From positions 1-6,602 of the forward strand of contig JAEWYD010000372.1 in NCBI GenBank assembly GCA_023462275.1: a DNA stretch of 6,602 bases. Reading direction: 5' to 3'. This document shows positions 5,492-6,602 of the stretch, piece after piece. How positions within the stretch are numbered: the first letter of the stretch is position 1; each line of letters opens with the position of its first letter. Origin of the DNA: Actinomycetes bacterium. GTDB lineage: Bacteria > Actinomycetota > Actinomycetes > Actinomycetales > Cellulomonadaceae. A program made the position numbers and the translations under genes. The notes under the pieces were generated by a model. It was given only the letters and a program-made list of their open reading frames with translations, searched no databases and was not told the DNA's origin.

Positions 5492-5493
5492 AC

Positions 5494-6249
5494 GTGCACA
5501 CCACCCCCGTTCCCGCCGTCCGCGCACGCGGCCTGACCAAGGTGTACGGCAGCGGCCCGTCCGCCGTCCGCGCCCTCGACGCCGTCGACGTCGACTTCGA
5601 CGCCGGCGCGTTCACGGCGATCATGGGGCCGTCGGGCTCCGGCAAGTCGACGCTCATGCACCTGCTCGCCGGCCTCGACTCCGCGACGTCGGGCCAGGCG
5701 CTCATCGGCGACACGGCGACCACGGGCCTCGACGACCGCTCGCTGACGCGCCTGCGCCGCGAGCGCGTCGGCTTCGTCTTCCAGTCCTTCAACCTGCTCC
5801 CCATGTTCACGGCGGTGCAGAACATCACCCTCCCGCTCGAGATGGCGGGCCGGGCGGTGGACCAGGACTGGCTGGACACCCTCGTGGCGACCCTCGGGCT
5901 CGGCGGCCGCCTCGACCACCGGCCCAGCGAGATGTCCGGCGGCGAGCAGCAGCGCGTGGCGATCGCCCGCGCGCTCGTGGCCAAGCCGGACGTGGTGTTC
6001 GCCGACGAGCCCACCGGCAACCTCGACTCGCGCGCCGGGGCGCAGGTGCTGAGCTTCTTGCGCCGGTCGGTGCGCGAGCTGGGCCGCACCGTGATCATGG
6101 TCACCCATGACCCGTCCGCGGCGGCCTACGCCGACCGCGTCGTCCTCATCGCCGACGGCCGGATCGCCGGCGACATCACCGACCCGACGCCGGAGTCCGT
6201 CCTCGCCGGGCTGGACGCGCTGCGCTCGCTGGACGAGGTGACCGCCTGA
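5494..6249 (+). CDS. ABC transporter ATP-binding protein, MacB/LolD type
   Basis: ATPase that drives a MacB/FtsX-type exporter or extracytoplasmic mechanotransducer with the permease encoded next. From the GTG start the product is 251 residues, normal for the family. Motifs: Walker A GPSGSGKST (45-53), Q-loop Gln97 in FVFQSFNLLP (95-103), the signature MSGGEQQR (147-154; Met in place of the common Leu), Walker B VVFADEP (167-173) with catalytic Glu172, D-loop NLDS (176-179) and H-loop His205 in VTHD. The order and the FVFQSFNLLP segment are typical of the LolD/MacB/FtsE class. All catalytic residues are present. Its stop overlaps the permease ATG by one base. Position directly after a two-component system suggests induction by it, as seen for antimicrobial-peptide or envelope-stress exporters; the substrate cannot be told. 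Confidence 0.95.
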   Translation: MHTTPVPAVRARGLTKVYGSGPSAVRALDAVDVDFDAGAFTAIMGPSGSGKSTLMHLLAGLDSATSGQALIGDTATTGLDDRSLTRLRRERVGFVFQSFNLLPMFTAVQNITLPLEMAGRAVDQDWLDTLVATLGLGGRLDHRPSEMSGGEQQRVAIARALVAKPDVVFADEPTGNLDSRAGAQVLSFLRRSVRELGRTVIMVTHDPSAAAYADRVVLIADGRIAGDITDPTPESVLAGLDALRSLDEVTA

Positions 6250-6602
6250 TGTGGCGGCTGGCGGTGGCCCAGATGCGCCGGAGCCCCGGCCGGCTCGCGG
6301 CCGCGGGCGTCGCCATCGGGCTGGGCAGCGCGTTCGTCACGGTGACGCTGCTCGCGGGTGACGTCATGACGCGCACGGCGTACGCCGCGGTGACCGCGCA
6401 GTACGCCCAGGCGGACCTCGTGCTCGACGGCGACGGCCTCACCGAGGCGGACGCGCGCGCCGTCGCCGCGGTGCCGGGGGTGCGCGCCGCCGAGGCGCAG
6501 ACGACGACGTACGTCCAGGTGGGCGGCGCTGGCGGCGCGCTGTACGTGGGCCTCACGCCGCCGACGCAGGACGCCGGTCTCGAGCCCCGGGCGCTCCTGG
6601 CG
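6249..6602 (+). CDS. ABC transporter permease, FtsX/MacB type (partial, 3' end outside window)
   Basis: Membrane partner of the preceding ATPase. The frame runs from ATG 6249-6251 (sharing one A with the ATPase TGA) to the right edge without a stop: 118 codons. It opens with MWRLAVAQMRRSPGRL, a typical cytoplasmic amphipathic start of FtsX-like permeases, followed by one hydrophobic helix (~17-38) and then an extracytoplasmic region. The segment AVAAVPGVRAAEAQTTTYVQV (72-92, quoted here from Val73: VAAVPGVRAAEAQ) resembles the MacB periplasmic core. GAGGTGA at 6235-6241 is a good ribosome-binding site 7 nt from the ATG. The remaining helices lie outside the window, so it is unclear whether this is a 4-helix MacB-like or a larger permease. 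Confidence 0.88.
   Translation, partial: MWRLAVAQMRRSPGRLAAAGVAIGLGSAFVTVTLLAGDVMTRTAYAAVTAQYAQADLVLDGDGLTEADARAVAAVPGVRAAEAQTTTYVQVGGAGGALYVGLTPPTQDAGLEPRALLA

Noticed and set aside
5428..5493. ABC ATPase starting at the in-frame ATG 5428
   Set aside because: That region holds the inverted repeats and the candidate promoter, while AGGAGGAG stands directly before the GTG at 5494.
4359..6104. Long minus-strand open frame opposite the regulator and ABC ATPase genes
   Set aside because: It is a GC-rich shadow of well-recognised plus-strand genes, with low-complexity composition and no domain motifs.
1..6602. CRISPR arrays, insertion sequences, tRNA or rRNA genes, riboswitches
   Set aside because: No spaced direct repeats, transposase motifs, tRNA-like cloverleaf or recognisable riboswitch structure was seen on either strand.

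Overview
The window reads as chromosomal DNA from a very GC-rich actinobacterium. Support comes from the extreme third-position G/C in every gene, frequent GTG starts, start codons sitting 6-7 nt after a TANNNT -10 element (leaderless transcription), and the families present. Protein style and gene company suggest Micrococcales, perhaps Cellulomonas or a relative; that last step is inference.

Layout, left to right. A probable leaderless gene start (57 to 1, minus) runs off the left edge. Next is purE (minus), the class I N5-CAIR mutase of purine synthesis, with nested inverted repeats between it and the edge gene. Divergent from purE is a small GtrA-family membrane protein (plus). Its 3' end overlaps, tail to tail by 204 nt, the 3' end of a sensor histidine kinase on the minus strand. 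That kinase lies 1 nt downstream of its OmpR/PhoB-type response regulator (minus). Across a 136-nt divergent intergenic region a second, unrelated two-component system starts on the plus strand: a HisKA_3 (NarL-class) multi-pass histidine kinase overlapping its LuxR/NarL-type response regulator by ATGA. After a 139-nt intergenic region rich in inverted repeats comes an ABC exporter module. It consists of a MacB/LolD-like ATPase and, overlapping it by 1 nt, an FtsX/MacB-like permease cut by the right edge.

Likely workings: the NarL-type pair and the ABC module look like a sense-and-export unit (cell-envelope stress or antimicrobial compound), with the regulator plausibly acting on the repeat-rich region in front of the ABC genes. 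The OmpR-type pair is a separate sensory circuit that shares only the divergent promoter region. PurE and GtrA are a housekeeping neighbourhood. In several actinobacteria purK lies between purE and the GtrA gene, but here it is not between them.

Nothing in the window is clearly a new system. The points most worth a second look are the antisense 3' overlap of GtrA and the kinase, the nested inverted repeats before the ABC genes and after purE, the shared leaderless-start motif of the GtrA and NarL-kinase genes, and the missing purK.
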